DNA of 64,000 bases from an uncultured Pontibacter sp. (GTDB lineage: Bacteria; Bacteroidota; Bacteroidia; Cytophagales; Hymenobacteraceae). The number at the start of each line of letters is the position of its first letter. Within the stretch, counting starts at the first letter, position 1. The stretch covers positions 868,001 through 932,000 of the forward strand of contig NZ_CANMNI010000002.1 in assembly GCF_947499215.1 (NCBI RefSeq), given 5' to 3'. A program made the translations under genes and the position numbers. Shown here piece by piece: positions 8,235 to 17,786 of the stretch. The notes below the pieces were generated by a model. That model was not told the DNA's origin. It searched no databases and saw only the letters and a list, made by a program, of their open reading frames with translations.

Positions 8235-10469
8235 TTATTGGTTCTTCTCAGAAGTCGGGTTGATCAGGTTGCGCTCCAAGAAGTCGGTCATCATTTTGAA
8301 GCGGTGCAGGCTCGTGATGCCGCCACCCACGCCGTGGTTACGGTTCGGGTAGTAGAAGCTCTCGAACTGCTTGTTGGCGCTGATCAGGGCATCTTGCATG
8401 GCCACCGCGTTCTGGAAGTGCACATTGTCGTCACCGGTTCCATGGATGAGCAACAATTCACCCTGCAGCTTGTCAGCGAAGAACAGCGGTGAGTTGTCGT
8501 CGTAGCCAGACGCATTTTCCTGTGGTGTTTTGAGGTAGCGCTCGGTATAGATGGTGTCGTAGAAACGCCAGTTCGTAACCGGAGCCACCGATATACCGAC
8601 ACGGAACACGCCGTTGCCTTTGGTCAGGCCCAGCAGCGTCATGTAGCCGCCGTAGCTGTGGCCCCAGATACCGATGCGGTCTTTGTCCACGTACGGCTGA
8701 TTGCCCAGCCACTTGGCCGCTTCAATCTGGTCTTCGATCTCGTACTTGCCAAGGTTCGCGTAAGTCACTTTCTTGAACTCAGCGCCACGGGCACCTGTGC
8801 CGCGGTTGTCCACGCTCACCACAATAGCACCTTTGTTGGCCAGCACTTGGTACCACAGGTAGTTGGCACCACCCCAACTGTTATTCACCGTCTGCGATCC
8901 CGGACCACCATACACGAACATCAGCACCGGGTATTTCTTCTTCGGGTCGAAATCCGTTGGTTTGATCATCCAGCCGTTCAGCTGCGTGCCATCCGGCGTC
9001 TTCATGGTGAAGAACTCCTGCTTGGCGATATCATACTGAGCGAGTGTGTTGCGAAGCTTCTGGTTGTCTTCCAGAATCTTCACCAGTTTGCCGTCTTTGG
9101 CAGTGTGCAGGCTCACGGTAAGCGGAGTGTTGGCAGCGGTGTGGTAAGCAAGAAAATACTTGTAGTCCTTGCTCATGTTCACGTTGTATGTACCTGCCTC
9201 AGTGGTCAGGCGCTTCTTCTTTTTGCCTTTGCTGTTGATGCTGTACAGATGGCGCTCCAGCGGCGATACTTCTGTGGACATATAGTATAGCACGTCGCTC
9301 TTCTCATCAAAACCGATGAAGTTGCTCACTTCCCAGTTACCCTTCGTGATCTGGCGCACCAGCTTCCCGTTCATGTTGTACAGGTATAAGTGGTTAAAGC
9401 CGTCCTTTTCAGAAGAGTGAATGAAGTTCTTGCCGTCTTTCAGGTAAGTCAGGTCGTCGGTAATGTCGATGTAAGCTTTGTCTGTCTCCTTCAATACCAC
9501 GTTGGCTTTGCCCGTTGTTGCGTTGGCATGCAGAATTTCCAGCGTGTTCTGCAGACGGTTCATCTTTTGGATGGAAAGCAGGTTGCTGTCGTTCGTCCAC
9601 TTGATGCGTGGGATATAGATATCGGCCTCGTTGCCAGTGTCCATCTTCACGGTCTGGCCATTACCCACGTTGTACACCGACACGGTCACGGCAGAATTAG
9701 CCTCACCGGCCTTTGGGTACTTGAACTTGTAATCCTGCGGGTATAGTTCACCCCACATCTGCATGTTAAACTCCGGCACATTGGTCTCGTCGAAGGTATA
9801 GAAGGCAATCTTAGAGCCGTCCGGTGACCAATGGAAGCCCTGCGCAAACGAGAATTCCTCTTCGTATACCCAGTCTGCATAACCGTTGATGATGGAGTTG
9901 AACTTGCCCGTGTTGGTGATCTGTGTCTCCTTCATGTTGCTCAGATCCACAAAGAACATATTGCCTTCGCGGGCGAAAGCCACACGCTTAGCATCCGGTG
10001 AGAAAGTGGCGTACAGCTGCTTGCCGCCATTGCTCAGCTTGGTCAATTTCTTCGAGGCGATGTCATACACATAAAACTCAGCCTTTGAAGAGCGACGGTA
10101 GATTTGCTCTTTTTCTGTAGCGAATAGTACCTTCTTTTCATCTGAGCTAAAGGTATAGCTATCGAACTTGATCGGCTTATCGCTGCCTTCCGGCTTCAGG
10201 TCCTCCCCTTCGATGATCGTGTTCACCGGCTGGCCCGTGGTCACGTCGTAGCGCACGATGTCGGTCACGCCGTTTTTTTCGTCGGCCACCTGCGAGCTGT
10301 AGTAGCGGCCATCGTTCATCCAGTTCACGCCATACACCGACTTAGGCGAGAAGGTGCCTTTGCGGTAGATGTCCTCCAGCGTAATTTCTTTTTTCTGCTG
10401 CGCCTGCGCTACAAAAGCGAAGCACAAAAGAACTACAGCCAGAAAATTAGTTTTAAGGTTGATATGCAT
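8235..10469 (-). CDS. Dipeptidyl peptidase IV (S9B prolyl oligopeptidase family)
   Basis: 744 residues. A signal peptide (MHINLKTNFLAVVLLCFAFVAQAQ) directs it to the periplasm. An eight-bladed propeller region (about 35-490) contains the double-Glu-type loop VYEEEFSFAQGFHWSPDGS that binds the substrate N-terminus. The C-terminal alpha/beta hydrolase has Ser605 in GHSYGGY, Asp680/681 in GTGDDNVHF and His712 in NRNHGVGG. It would release X-Pro dipeptides from the N-terminus of peptides, feeding amino acid uptake. Length is typical. Monocistronic: terminator-like hairpins lie on both sides. Confidence 0.95.
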   Translation of the reverse strand: MHINLKTNFLAVVLLCFAFVAQAQQKKEITLEDIYRKGTFSPKSVYGVNWMNDGRYYSSQVADEKNGVTDIVRYDVTTGQPVNTIIEGEDLKPEGSDKPIKFDSYTFSSDEKKVLFATEKEQIYRRSSKAEFYVYDIASKKLTKLSNGGKQLYATFSPDAKRVAFAREGNMFFVDLSNMKETQITNTGKFNSIINGYADWVYEEEFSFAQGFHWSPDGSKIAFYTFDETNVPEFNMQMWGELYPQDYKFKYPKAGEANSAVTVSVYNVGNGQTVKMDTGNEADIYIPRIKWTNDSNLLSIQKMNRLQNTLEILHANATTGKANVVLKETDKAYIDITDDLTYLKDGKNFIHSSEKDGFNHLYLYNMNGKLVRQITKGNWEVSNFIGFDEKSDVLYYMSTEVSPLERHLYSINSKGKKKKRLTTEAGTYNVNMSKDYKYFLAYHTAANTPLTVSLHTAKDGKLVKILEDNQKLRNTLAQYDIAKQEFFTMKTPDGTQLNGWMIKPTDFDPKKKYPVLMFVYGGPGSQTVNNSWGGANYLWYQVLANKGAIVVSVDNRGTGARGAEFKKVTYANLGKYEIEDQIEAAKWLGNQPYVDKDRIGIWGHSYGGYMTLLGLTKGNGVFRVGISVAPVTNWRFYDTIYTERYLKTPQENASGYDDNSPLFFADKLQGELLLIHGTGDDNVHFQNAVAMQDALISANKQFESFYYPNRNHGVGGGITSLHRFKMMTDFLERNLINPTSEKNQ

Positions 10470-10570
10470 GTGTTTAAGGGTTGTTAACGTTTAGTTTGCT
10501 AATTTATCAGAATAATGTGGTATTGCCATACCCTGTCGCCAAAACCATACCGCCTGCAGGTATAGACACA

Positions 10571-10606
10571 AAAAAGCGGCAGCCCTTTCGGAATCTGCCG
10601 CCTTTC
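10571..10606 (-). terminator. Terminator of FadL-like gene
   Basis: Stem GCGGCAG / CTGCCGC (10576-10582 and 10595-10601) with A-rich and T-rich flanks, downstream of the minus-strand porin gene. Confidence 0.7.
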
Positions 10607-10625
10607 TGAAAACAGGAAAAAATCT

Positions 10626-12242
10626 TTAGAAGTTATAACCGAGGGTTAGCATCACCGTGCTCTGCTTATTCTCTATATCAATAACCGGCTCTCCTCCCCC
10701 TGAGCTGAACACATAAGGAGAATAAGGACTCTCCATCTTGCTGTTCACGTAAGCTAGGTCAAGATAATAGTTCTTCAGCCTAAGACCTGCGCCAAGGGTA
10801 TAAGAACTAACAGAACCATCCACACTTGAATTGCTGTAAGGATCGCCCGAATGCGCATAGCCCGCTCTCACTCTAAAAACCTCATATCGGCCCTCTGCTC
10901 CAATTCTATAGTTTACCGCAGACTGGAACGTGTTCTCAATGCTATTGTTGATGTTGGAGAAATAATCGCTCGATGAACTCATATTATCTCTTTCCGAGAA
11001 GCGCATGTTAGTATAGTTCACATACTCCACATCAGCTGTAATAAAGCCGTACTTGTTGATGAAAAATGCCACGCCACCCGTTGCTCGAAGCGGGGTTGTC
11101 AACCGATAATCAAACTCACCGGGAAAAGTCGCCTCCGAAATCGTTTCAGATTGCAGTGTAGTCGGGTTCAAAGTAGTTGCTGAAAGCGCGCTCTGATAGG
11201 TGTCACTAAACTGGTAAAACGTAGGCGTTTGCAGGCTCACGCCAAGCCGCAAGGCATCCGTTGGCCTTGCGATCAACCCTAGTTTTAGATTGATGCCTGT
11301 GCCGCGCGACCTAAACTCGTCACGAAGCGCCAAACTGTAAGGGCTTTCCACATCAGGGTTGCCATTTTCGTCGAATGTAGCCACATAGTTGCCTGACTCT
11401 TCGAACAGACTCTCCTGCTTGAAATCAGTAGTCACGATGCCCATGGAAGCACCTAGGTAGATTTTATCCCTATAGCTTGTACCCGCGCCTATGTCAATCT
11501 GACTCTGGGAGCCGCTGCGCTGCACACGCTCCTGCTGGTTACTGTTTCCGAAGGTGAGCAGTTCTCCCGCATACTGGATACCATTTGCGTCTTCAAACAC
11601 ATCTATCAGGAATGTCCCGTATGCCAAGCCTGAAAGGGTCTGTATGCCAGCATCATACTCAGCATCGAGATTCTGCAGCAAAGTTTGCCCTGCATTCAGT
11701 GGTCTGCCATTTGCCAATTCAGCAAAGTAACTTGGAATTGCATTAAAGTTATAATACAAGTTATCTCTATAGAAATTATCTGGATGCACTGTTGGTTCAG
11801 ACCTGTTCTGGTATGAGAAGGTTTCATTGAAGTTATTCAACCTTGTAAACCCTATGCCGAACGTAATGCCTTTCCAATCGCTGCCTTCATTGCCCGTACT
11901 TCTGCTAGGCAGCACAACCCCCATCTGCGGGATTACGAACCGGCTTTCCTGCTCCGATGCCTGCCCAACATTTGAGAAAGTGCCTGCATCCATAGACTGC
12001 TGTCCCAAGCTAAAACTAAACTCTGACCTTCTGAACATACCCAAGCCTGCAGGGTTGGAGGCAATTGTAGAAATGTCTGCACCAAGGGCAGTTTGAGCGC
12101 CTCCTATACCTTGTATGCGTGCGGAGCCGGTCAGGCCAAAACGGGTATAGCGCAGTGCATCTGTTTCGTTTTGGGCAAAACCCGTTCCGCCCCAGCCCAG
12201 CATAAGTGCTAGGCTGGCCGAAACAATCTTATAAAATTTCAT
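10626..12242 (-). CDS. OmpP1/FadL-family outer membrane transporter
   Basis: 538 residues: signal peptide (residues 1-23, ending GFAQ), then the conserved N-terminal hatch region (TRFGLTGSARIQGIGGAQ and ADISTIASNPAGLGMFRRSE) that marks the FadL/OmpP1 family. The rest is a beta-barrel pattern of alternating aromatic strands ending in the aromatic TVMLTLGYNF. The family passes hydrophobic compounds such as fatty acids across the outer membrane; the substrate here is unknown. It starts 17 bases after the lipoprotein gene upstream on the same strand, so the two are probably co-transcribed. Confidence 0.88.
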   Translation of the reverse strand: MKFYKIVSASLALMLGWGGTGFAQNETDALRYTRFGLTGSARIQGIGGAQTALGADISTIASNPAGLGMFRRSEFSFSLGQQSMDAGTFSNVGQASEQESRFVIPQMGVVLPSRSTGNEGSDWKGITFGIGFTRLNNFNETFSYQNRSEPTVHPDNFYRDNLYYNFNAIPSYFAELANGRPLNAGQTLLQNLDAEYDAGIQTLSGLAYGTFLIDVFEDANGIQYAGELLTFGNSNQQERVQRSGSQSQIDIGAGTSYRDKIYLGASMGIVTTDFKQESLFEESGNYVATFDENGNPDVESPYSLALRDEFRSRGTGINLKLGLIARPTDALRLGVSLQTPTFYQFSDTYQSALSATTLNPTTLQSETISEATFPGEFDYRLTTPLRATGGVAFFINKYGFITADVEYVNYTNMRFSERDNMSSSSDYFSNINNSIENTFQSAVNYRIGAEGRYEVFRVRAGYAHSGDPYSNSSVDGSVSSYTLGAGLRLKNYYLDLAYVNSKMESPYSPYVFSSGGGEPVIDIENKQSTVMLTLGYNF

Positions 12243-12259
12243 AGTTTAGGTGTTTGTGA

Positions 12260-13465
12260 TTAGTTGCCTCCTCTGGTCGGTCGGCCACCGCCGCTTGAGT
12301 TAGTTCGTGCCGGAGGACTGGATGTGCCGGAACTTCTAGTTGGTGGTGAATAGCTTGGTTGCGAACGCTGCACCGGCTGACTGCGCTGATAACTTGGCTG
12401 AGAACGCTGCACTGGCTGGCTGCGCTGATAACTTGGCTGCGTGCGCTGTACCGGCTGTATTCTTTCTTGGCGTTGCACAGGTCGCTGCTGTATGCGTTGC
12501 TGACGCTGGGCAGGCTGCACACCACCTTCTCTGGCCGGGTTAATACGCTGCACTGGCTGCTGGTTAGCAGGCTGTCGTCTAGATGGTCGGGCTGGTAAAG
12601 CCTGTCTTCCCTCCACCTGTCTTGACTGCTCACCTCTTATCTCGCCTGTGCCTGTAGTACGACCAGTTCTACTTGGACGGGCATAATCCACGCTTTGTGT
12701 AGCGCGCTGCTCATCCGTTACGGATTGTGTTCTAGCTGGTCGTCCTGTCACTCGATCAGGATTGCCTGTAACAGGCACACCACTACGTCCTTCTCGCGGT
12801 CCATACTGCACTTGGCGCGGCTGCACCACAACTGGGCGGTCATATATAAAGCGGTTACCGCCATAATAACCATGGTTATAACCATGATAAAAACCGGCAT
12901 AGTAGTTATTGTGTGGCCACCATCTGTTACCCCAGAACGGGTCATACATACCATAAGGATGTCCCCAACGGTTCCAACCACTACCCCATCCATAACTCAT
13001 GTTAATACTCACCATCATGCCACCTCTTCTTGAAAAGAATGGGTCATACATGAAAGGGTCGTAATATGAACTCATAAACGGATCGTAGAAAAACGGATCG
13101 TGAAATGCGTTATAGCGGTTCATGCGACGCACGTGAGCCGTTGTCCAGTAAGGGTCTACGTAAGCATAGTTAGGTGTATTCCAAGTAGCCTGTGGCCGAT
13201 AGGTACGACCGTCGTAGTATTCATCCGCATAATAGTCTTCGGTCACGTCACCGGTAGCGGACTGAGCACTTTGCGTGCTCTCACCGGTGGGAGCATACTG
13301 CTGCTCCGTAGCCTGTGCCTGTGGCTGCACGTACTCCGTTCGGTCTGATGAGCTGTAGTACATATCATCATACTCCGTGGACTGCATTGCCACCGGGCTG
13401 CTGCATCCCACTGCGAAAAGTGCAATTACAGGGGCTATTGCGTGGTATATGTTAAAATTTTTCAT
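12260..13465 (-). CDS. Tyr/Trp/Gln-rich lipoprotein with C-terminal repeats
   Basis: 401 residues. A lipoprotein signal (MKNFNIYHAIAPVIALFAVGCSS) places Cys21 at the lipid-attachment site. The middle (about 125-215) is dominated by HDPFFYDPF, YDPFM and Trp/Tyr/Gly/His-rich segments. The C-terminal 170 residues are disordered and rich in Gln, Arg, Pro and Ser, with repeated RSQPVQRSQPSYQ units. No enzyme domain is visible. Together with the following porin gene it suggests a surface or envelope role. The product resembles low-complexity Bacteroidota lipoproteins of unknown function. Confidence 0.75.
   Translation of the reverse strand: MKNFNIYHAIAPVIALFAVGCSSPVAMQSTEYDDMYYSSSDRTEYVQPQAQATEQQYAPTGESTQSAQSATGDVTEDYYADEYYDGRTYRPQATWNTPNYAYVDPYWTTAHVRRMNRYNAFHDPFFYDPFMSSYYDPFMYDPFFSRRGGMMVSINMSYGWGSGWNRWGHPYGMYDPFWGNRWWPHNNYYAGFYHGYNHGYYGGNRFIYDRPVVVQPRQVQYGPREGRSGVPVTGNPDRVTGRPARTQSVTDEQRATQSVDYARPSRTGRTTGTGEIRGEQSRQVEGRQALPARPSRRQPANQQPVQRINPAREGGVQPAQRQQRIQQRPVQRQERIQPVQRTQPSYQRSQPVQRSQPSYQRSQPVQRSQPSYSPPTRSSGTSSPPARTNSSGGGRPTRGGN
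12349..12465. repeat. Three tandem 39-base units in lipoprotein gene
   Basis: Units at 12349-12387, 12388-12426 and 12427-12465, the last degenerate, each encode 13 residues of the QPVQRSQPSYQRS type. The period is a multiple of three, so gain or loss of a unit would keep the frame. Confidence 0.75.
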
Positions 13466-13495
13466 GGCCTGCTGTATATATTAATGCTTCTATAT

Positions 13496-13503
13496 CAAAG
13501 ATA
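13496..13503 (-). promoter_or_regulatory. Candidate -7 element for the lipoprotein-porin operon
   Basis: Minus strand TATCTTTG matches the Bacteroidota TAnnTTTG -7 box, 31 bases upstream of the ATG. No convincing -33 TTG at the usual 19-base spacing. Confidence 0.4.
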
Positions 13504-13549
13504 TAAACACAATAGCGCAAAACCTTATCAATAGTATAATATATTAACG

Positions 13550-13557
13550 TAATTTTG
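13550..13557 (+). promoter_or_regulatory. Candidate -7 element for proS
   Basis: TAATTTTG matches TAnnTTTG and lies 93 bases before the proS ATG. No good -33 TTG is present. Confidence 0.35.
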
Positions 13558-13650
13558 GGCTGGAATGATATTAAATCTTCTCTATGTGGAAAGCAATATT
13601 CATTCCAAAAAGATTCACAATTACAGATATACAATAAATATTTTTCAAAA

Positions 13651-15129
13651 ATGAGCAAAGGGCTGCCAAAAAGAAGCGAAGACTACTCCTTATGGTATAA
13701 CGAGCTGGTGAAAAAGGCCGGTCTAGCGGAGAACTCCGCCGTCCGCGGCTGTATGGTGATCAAGCCATACGGATTCGCCATCTGGGAAAAAATGCAACGT
13801 GTGCTGGATGACATGTTTAAGGCAACAGGTCATGAGAACGCTTACTTCCCACTGTTCGTGCCCAAGAGCTTATTTGAGGCCGAGGAGCAGAATGCCGAAG
13901 GCTTTGCCAAGGAGTGTGCCGTAGTAACACACTACCGCCTACAAACCGACCCTGACAAGCCCGGCAAACTGCGCGTGGACCCTAATGCTAAACTCGAGGA
14001 AGAGCTAATTGTTCGACCAACATCGGAGGCAGTAATTTGGAACACCTACAAAGGCTGGATCCAAAGCTACCGCGACCTGCCTTTGCTCATCAACCAATGG
14101 GCAAACGTGGTGCGTTGGGAAATGCGTACACGCTTGTTCCTGCGCACGGCCGAGTTCCTGTGGCAGGAAGGCCACACTGCCCATGCTACTGCCGAAGAGG
14201 CCATTGCCGAAACCAAACAGATGCTGGAGGTATACGCCACCTTTGCTGAGCAATACATTGCCCTGCCGGTTATCCGCGGGGTAAAAACACCAAGCGAGCG
14301 CTTCGCCGGTGCCTTGGACACCTACTGCATCGAAGGTCTGATGCAGGACGGCAAAGCCCTGCAGGCTGGAACCTCGCACTTCTTGGGACAGAACTTCGCC
14401 AAGGCATTTGATGTGAAGTTTGCCACCAAAGAAGGCGGCCTAGAGTATGTATGGGGAACGTCTTGGGGCGTGAGTACGCGCTTGATGGGAGCGCTCGTGA
14501 TGGCGCACTCCGATGATGAAGGCTTGGTACTGCCTCCGAAACTGGCACCTATCCAAGTAGTGATCGTGCCGATCTATAAAGGCGAGGAGCAACTGGCGCA
14601 GATCAGCGAGAAGGTAATGCAGCTTAAGAAAGAACTTGAGGCGAAGGGTATCAGCGTGAAGTTCGACAACCGTGACACCGAGCGCCCTGGCTTTAAGTTT
14701 GCCGAGTGGGAGCTGAAAGGCGTGCCAGTACGTCTGGCCATCGGAGCCCGCGACTTGGAGAACGGCACTGCCGAAGTAGCCCGTCGTGATACCAAAGAAA
14801 AGAGTACACAGCAATTCGACAGTCTGGTAACCTACATACCTGCCTTGCTGGACGAGATTCAAGAGAACATCTACAACCGCGCCTATACCTTCCGGGAAGA
14901 GAACACAACCAAGGTGGACAGCTACGAGGAGTTTAAGCAGGTGCTCGACACCAAAGGCGGCTTTGTACTGGCCCACTGGGATGGCACACCAGAAACGGAA
15001 GAGCGCATCAAAGAGGAGACAAAGGCGACTATCCGCTGCATCGCCCTCGATACGCCAGAAGAAGACGGTGTGGACATGATCACCGGCAAGCCATCAAAGC
15101 AGCGCGTATACTTCGCCAAGGCTTACTAG
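13651..15129 (+). CDS. proS: Prolyl-tRNA synthetase, archaeal/eukaryotic (ProS type 3) form
   Basis: 492 residues from the ATG at 13651. That start is chosen because [20 protein letters not shown] matches the usual N-terminus and upstream in-frame codons are A/T-rich leader. Class II motif 2 lies in [20 protein letters not shown] and motif 3 in [29 protein letters not shown] binds the adenylate, and the anticodon-binding domain follows (PIYKGEEQL onward), ending in the YFAKAY tail of the type-3 enzyme. There is no editing insertion domain. It charges tRNA-Pro in the cytoplasm. Single gene with its own leader and terminator. Confidence 0.96.
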   Translation: MSKGLPKRSEDYSLWYNELVKKAGLAENSAVRGCMVIKPYGFAIWEKMQRVLDDMFKATGHENAYFPLFVPKSLFEAEEQNAEGFAKECAVVTHYRLQTDPDKPGKLRVDPNAKLEEELIVRPTSEAVIWNTYKGWIQSYRDLPLLINQWANVVRWEMRTRLFLRTAEFLWQEGHTAHATAEEAIAETKQMLEVYATFAEQYIALPVIRGVKTPSERFAGALDTYCIEGLMQDGKALQAGTSHFLGQNFAKAFDVKFATKEGGLEYVWGTSWGVSTRLMGALVMAHSDDEGLVLPPKLAPIQVVIVPIYKGEEQLAQISEKVMQLKKELEAKGISVKFDNRDTERPGFKFAEWELKGVPVRLAIGARDLENGTAEVARRDTKEKSTQQFDSLVTYIPALLDEIQENIYNRAYTFREENTTKVDSYEEFKQVLDTKGGFVLAHWDGTPETEERIKEETKATIRCIALDTPEEDGVDMITGKPSKQRVYFAKAY

Positions 15130-15172
15130 GCCGACCGCTATACCTTCCCCTACAAAGGAAGCCGTGAAAATC

Positions 15173-15206
15173 AGGAGCCATTTCCCCCGGGAGATGGCTC
15201 TTTTGT
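15173..15206 (+). terminator. proS terminator
   Basis: GAGCCAT and ATGGCTC arms with paired CCC/GGG in the middle, followed by TTTTGTTTT, 45 bases after the stop. Confidence 0.75.
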
Positions 15207-15298
15207 TTTAGGAGAAGTATAAATAAGTATAAAATGGATTTGAACAGGTAATTGAATCGTAAAATCACTATATTTACTCAAACCAGCACATAAACCTT

Positions 15299-15772
15299 AT
15301 GCTTTTAGACTGGACTACAGTAGTACTGCTCATTGGCATCGGGCTTGTCCTGATCATTGTTGAGCTCATCTTTGTGCCGGGGGTTACCATCGTAGGCATA
15401 CTGGGCTTTATACTTGTCGCGGTCGGCATCTGGATAAGCTACGCCGCACTGGGTACTGAAACAGGCCACTTGGTTCTGGCAATCTCCGTGCTTGCGGGAG
15501 GACTGGCGCTGTTTTACAGTTTCCGGTCGGATGCATGGTCGCGGTTTGCGCTTAAGGGCAGTATCAAAAGCCGGGTGAATGAGGAAAGCCCGCACCTGCT
15601 GGAGGTGGGAGAAGAGGGCAAAACCATTTCAGCGCTTCGTCCGCAGGGTACGGCCATTTTCAAAGAGCGGCACCATGAGGTGCAGACTACCGGACAGTTT
15701 CTGGCGCCTAACACACCTGTACGCATCATTAAAATAGTAGCCAATAAAATCACAGTAGAAGCAATTACCTAA
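15299..15772 (+). CDS. NfeD-family membrane protein
   Basis: 157 residues: two or three membrane segments (about 6-27, 30-49 and 57-76) followed by a C-terminal OB-fold domain (about 100-157, LRPQGTAIFKERHHEVQTTGQFLAPNTPVRIIK). This is the short NfeD form without the serine protease domain. NfeD proteins accompany flotillins and are thought to help organise membrane microdomains. The next gene, 9 bases away, is floA, a classic pair. Confidence 0.9.
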   Translation: MLLDWTTVVLLIGIGLVLIIVELIFVPGVTIVGILGFILVAVGIWISYAALGTETGHLVLAISVLAGGLALFYSFRSDAWSRFALKGSIKSRVNEESPHLLEVGEEGKTISALRPQGTAIFKERHHEVQTTGQFLAPNTPVRIIKIVANKITVEAIT

Positions 15773-15781
15773 AACAAGCCA

Positions 15782-16768
15782 ATGGAAAACCTTTCAGTCT
15801 TATTTCTGATAGCAGGCGGCATCATCCTGCTGCTCATCTTTTTGTACTTCGTGCCTATCAGCCTCTGGATCACGGCCCAGTTCTCCAATGTGCGGGTTGG
15901 CCTCGCCGAGTTGGTGTTCATGCGCATCCGTAAGGTGCCGCCAAGCCTCATCGTCAACTCCATGATCAACGCCACCAAGGCAGGTATAGACATCACCACC
16001 GCTGAACTCGAAACCCACTACCTTGCCGGTGGCAACGTGCCGAACGTGATCAAAGCACTTATCTCGGCTGACAAAGCCAACATTCCACTTTCCTTTAAGC
16101 AGGCTACCGCTATCGACTTGGCCGGCCGTGATGTGTTTGAGGCCGTGACCACTTCGGTTAACCCCAAGGTGATTAATACGCCAAACGTGGCCGCCGTGGC
16201 GCAAGACGGTATTCAACTGATTGCCAAAGCCCGTGTGACGGTGCGCGCCAACATCATGCAGCTGGTGGGTGGTGCCGGTGAGGAAACCATTCTGGCGCGT
16301 GTGGGTGAGGGCATCGTAACCTCCATCGGTTCTTCCGTATCGCACAAAAGCGTGTTGGAAAATCCTGATATCATCTCGAAACTGGTACTCCAGAAAGGAC
16401 TCGATGCCGGCACTGCCTACGAAATCCTTTCGATTGACATCGCTGACATTGATGTGGGCGAGAACATCGGCGCAAAGCTTCAGATTGACCAAGCTGGTGC
16501 TGACCTGAAAGTGGCGGAGGCCAAAGCCGAAGAGCGCCGTGCCATGGCCGTTGCCGTGGAGCAGGAAATGAAAGCCAAGGCGCAGGAAGCCCGCGCATCC
16601 GTGATAGCGGCTGAAGTGGAGATTCCGCAGGCTATCGCGGCGGCCTTCCGCAGCGGCAACCTCGGCATTATGGACTACTACAAAATGCAGAACATACAGT
16701 CCGACACCGACATGCGCAACTCTATCGCCAATCCTAGCCAAGGCGGCCCTAACAAGCCAAAGGAATAG
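15782..16768 (+). CDS. floA: Flotillin-like protein FloA (UPF0365)
   Basis: 328 residues: an N-terminal hydrophobic segment (residues 7-27), then the band-7/PHB-like domain with the conserved FloA block [25 protein letters not shown] coiled coil rich in Ala/Glu follows (about 235-285, [20 protein letters not shown]). FloA scaffolds membrane microdomains. Its partner NfeD is directly upstream, so the two form an operon that ends at the bidirectional hairpin at 16792. Confidence 0.95.
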   Translation: MENLSVLFLIAGGIILLLIFLYFVPISLWITAQFSNVRVGLAELVFMRIRKVPPSLIVNSMINATKAGIDITTAELETHYLAGGNVPNVIKALISADKANIPLSFKQATAIDLAGRDVFEAVTTSVNPKVINTPNVAAVAQDGIQLIAKARVTVRANIMQLVGGAGEETILARVGEGIVTSIGSSVSHKSVLENPDIISKLVLQKGLDAGTAYEILSIDIADIDVGENIGAKLQIDQAGADLKVAEAKAEERRAMAVAVEQEMKAKAQEARASVIAAEVEIPQAIAAAFRSGNLGIMDYYKMQNIQSDTDMRNSIANPSQGGPNKPKE

Positions 16769-16791
16769 CGACTAACACTAATCAGAAAAGC

Positions 16792-16824
16792 AAAGCGCCC
16801 GTGACGAATGCCACGGGCGCTTTT
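16792..16824. terminator. Bidirectional terminator
   Basis: Perfect 12-bp stem AAAGCGCCCGTG / CACGGGCGCTTT with T and A runs on both sides, between the convergent floA and lipoprotein genes. Confidence 0.85.
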
Positions 16825-16851
16825 GTTTATTACCTTAACTCAGCCGGAATC

Positions 16852-17688
16852 CTAGCTCTCTTTCAGCGTGATGGTGCGGGTCACCGTATTGTAAGGACCC
16901 GGTATAACTGCGCCGGCGTTGTTGATCAGTTCCAGTTTGATTGTGTTCTCTCCCATTGGAAGACCTTCGATGATGTGCGGCATCCACTTATCCAGAACGA
17001 ATTCGTTGCCATTGATGGTGGCGCGCACCTTGTTGCCAGTAGTTGACAGGTCGGTGTTCACAAGGTAGAAATCCAGCATAATGCGGCGCGTGTCGCTGCC
17101 CACGTACTCACCCTTCGGACGGCTGTAGAACATGTGCTGTCCCTTCATATCGAACTCCATCTGCTGCTGGGGCCTGCCTACTGTGATCATGCGCAGGTCA
17201 TAGGCGCCTCTGTGCTTCAGACTCTCATGGTAAGAACGTGATATAAATGAAAGCACCACATGCTGGCCTTCTTCCAATTCTTTGGTAAATGAGGTTTCGT
17301 AGTGAGCCGTGTATGGCTCATTGTCCACGATGTTGTGGATGTGCTGCCCCTCCTGTGAATTTGCCATAAACTCAGCGTTGGAGTGTGGCGTCATGCGGGT
17401 CAGCTGGAAGTTCGACAAATCATACACAAACTCCACTGGGCCGGGCTGTACCACACCATTGGCTGGAGGCGTATTCAAACGCAACTGTGACTCCGGGTAT
17501 TTCTGTGAATCGTCGAATGCGAATACGCGCAGACCGCCTTTGCTCATTACCGCACCTGTAGGCGTAGGGCCTGAGGCTGTGGCAGTAGCGGGAATGCGTG
17601 TTTCATCGTCCTGCGTCTGACGTGCCGTATCACAAGAGGCGAACCCCAACATAAGGGCTGAAGCAAGGAGTAGGTATGTTTTTTTCAT
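16852..17688 (-). CDS. Hypothetical lipoprotein
   Basis: 278 residues. Signal MKKTYLLLASALMLGFASCD places the lipidated Cys at 19. A Thr/Pro/Ala-rich linker (25-47) precedes a soluble domain of about 220 residues with beta-sandwich-like strands (LDFYLVNTDL, KVRATINGNEFVLDKW, NTIKLELINNAG). The C-terminal part has the look of a domain handling molecules with ethanol-type or additive terms, but I cannot name a family. The gene stands alone, convergent with floA and divergent from the oxygenase gene. Confidence 0.75.
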   Translation of the reverse strand: MKKTYLLLASALMLGFASCDTARQTQDDETRIPATATASGPTPTGAVMSKGGLRVFAFDDSQKYPESQLRLNTPPANGVVQPGPVEFVYDLSNFQLTRMTPHSNAEFMANSQEGQHIHNIVDNEPYTAHYETSFTKELEEGQHVVLSFISRSYHESLKHRGAYDLRMITVGRPQQQMEFDMKGQHMFYSRPKGEYVGSDTRRIMLDFYLVNTDLSTTGNKVRATINGNEFVLDKWMPHIIEGLPMGENTIKLELINNAGAVIPGPYNTVTRTITLKES

Positions 17689-17786
17689 CTAAATAGGGTT
17701 TGGATTAGCAAGTAGCCAATGTACTGATTTTATTTGTATATTGCGCACTACGTGATATTTACGTAAAAGTATACAAAAAAGACTAT

